Assembly: GCA_949752735.1 (NCBI GenBank)
Contig: OX457052.1
Location: 32,938,344 to 33,002,343, forward strand
Direction of reading: 5' to 3'
Source of the DNA: Lumbricus terrestris
Taxonomy: Eukaryota > Annelida > Clitellata > Crassiclitellata > Lumbricidae
DNA: 64,000 bases
Below the pieces are notes generated by a model. It made no database searches. It had not been told where the DNA came from and saw only the letters and a program-made list of their open reading frames with translations. The translations under genes and the position numbers were made by a program. Of the stretch, positions 62,801 to 64,000 are shown piece by piece. Every line of letters begins with the position of its first letter. The stretch's first letter is position 1.

Positions 62801-62903
62801 GGCTGCTAGGCTACTATTACTATACCATTACTCCCACCACCGCCAATGATAATACTAGTATATTTGTTATTTATTTAGGCCCATCATGAATAATTTTTTC
62901 CAG

Positions 62904-63108
62904 AATTCCAGTGGACTATCGTCTAAGAACGAATTTTCTGGGTTAATCGGTAAGAAATGGGAGGAAGAAGAGAATCCGAATCTCCATCAAACGAAGAAAT
63001 CGATCGCAACCGTCGACGATTTCATCAAAGGAAGAAATCCATCGAACTCTTCCCCTGCGATCGAAATAATCAACAATCAACTGAATCACTTCAGTGATGC
63101 GCAACCGG
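62904..63108 (+). CDS. Possible internal exon of an unrecognised gene
   Basis: A 205-bp open segment between an acceptor with a T tract (TTTTTTCCAG|AATTCC) and a donor (CCGG|GTATAT). The translation is compositionally balanced (LIGKKWEEEENPNLHQTKK, SIATVDDFIKGR, AIEIINNQLNHFSDAQP), unlike the microsatellite frames around it, which is why it is listed. I recognise no domain. Alternatively the start codon at 62886 upstream of the acceptor could begin a short first exon. No partner exon was identified in the remaining 900 bp. Confidence 0.3.
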
Positions 63109-64000
63109 GTATATATATATAGATCAATCAATCAATCATCAATCTATCTATCTATCAATCAGAATTTATATGGCGCCCCTTCAGGATATCTACTCAGAGG
63201 TGCTCCCGACCGAGATCAAGCGCAAAAAACAGTCTTCATCAATTTGTGAAATTTAAAACAGCTTGAGAGGTGTCGCATAATATTTTAGTCAATGGAAGCT
63301 CGTTCCAGGTTGTTGGACTAACCACAGAGAAAAGTATGCATCTGTGTGTTTAATTTAAGAATATTCGGGTGTGTGTGTGTTCCCCAGGGATGACATTTCC
63401 CCCGAAATTTTCAGAGCTGTTTAAATTTCTTACATTAGGCCTATATTGCATTATACGAAGGATTTTTACTGTAATGGGATGAAGATGTTGCGTATCAAAA
63501 GACTTTTATTATTGGCTAATATAATGAAATCAATATAATTATAAACCACAAGACTAAAAGGGTCATCAGAAAAAATTCTTCGGGACAGGGTAATCGCCGC
63601 TATGCGCCTCAGCGGTTGCTGTCCACTCGAATGGCCGTTTGCCCCGCCCCCACCCCCCCCTATTCCAGAAACCTGAATATCCACCCAAGACAGGGGACTC
63701 GATTAAACACTGCAAATGCATATGCAATATGTATGGACCTACCTATGGCCAACGTGCAGCGCATGTAATTGAAAAAATCCTAAATTGGGTCATGTCTCCA
63801 GTTATTATATTTGGAATATTACGCAGGCTTCCTACCCGGCAAAGCATTGAGTAAATCTACAGGATAGCAACTCTGGCTCTGCAGCCCTTGCTCATCAATG
63901 TCAGTTGGGTGATGTGTCGGACTACCTGAGTGGGTTCTGTTGCTCCACGAGTACTCATGGCTAGCGCCCCTCCGTTCTGCACAGAAACGTGCTCTTGGTG
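63109..64000. other. No gene; transposon fragments
   Basis: 63165-63215 carries a SINE-tail fragment (TATGGCGCCCCTTCAGG, CTACTCAGAGGTGCTCCCG). CTCGATTAAACACTG at about 63695-63709 matches the outer bases of the 1.9-kb element at 56863-58762 and may be an end of a related copy; its other end was not found. Nothing else recognised. Confidence 0.4.

Overview
The window comes from a nuclear genome of a metazoan, most likely a marine invertebrate. It holds a spliced elongation factor 1-alpha gene, one exon of a Shaw-type potassium channel, a KCTD-like BTB gene, spliced secreted-protein genes, Pol III tRNA genes and many DNA transposons with 8-bp target duplications. The species cannot be named from this. 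The palindromic oligomer TAGGCCTA is scattered through the non-coding DNA, and the first 20 kb is mostly microsatellite.

Layout. Positions 1-10,500: compound microsatellites (GGT, GA/CAGA, GAT, CT, GGA, ATAGAG), two tRNA-derived SINE copies and a mariner-like MITE. 10,583-11,092: Kv T1 exon (minus). 11,100-20,600: more microsatellites and minisatellites, ending in about 500 bp of CATA repeats. 20,800-25,400: MITEs, a 1.8-kb hAT relic and three intron-bearing tRNA-Met copies. 26,920-33,600: EF1-alpha (plus), with TATA box, TOP-like start, 5'UTR intron and six coding exons. 35,038-36,693: KCTD-like gene (minus), whose intron and acceptor are crowded with hAT MITEs and a SINE. 37,265-42,490: microsatellite, more MITEs, a fourth tRNA-Met, tRNA-Gly(CCC) and tRNA-Glu(TTC).

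42,584-60,978 is a tandem segmental duplication. Two units of 8.1 and 8.7 kb are separated by a 1.6-kb spacer. Each carries, on the minus strand, a complete three-exon gene for a secreted protein: signal peptide, one Ly6/uPAR-like (LU) domain, then three cysteine-rich CBM14/peritrophin-A-like repeats separated by Ser/Gln-rich linkers (984 and 987 residues by my exon model). The cysteine domains are almost unchanged between copies while the linkers have diverged. Because the units are alignable, each serves as the empty site for transposons that entered the other. Unit 1 gained a 1.48-kb hAT element and two MITEs. Unit 2 gained a 1.9-kb element with internal tandem repeats, a retroposon fragment and a small hAT MITE.

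The end (61-64 kb) has one more MITE, a CTG/CTA microsatellite and one possible exon of an unrecognised gene. There is no operon-like organisation; the genes are functionally unrelated apart from the duplicated pair. All exon models come from reading splice signals and reading-frame continuity by eye, without transcript data.
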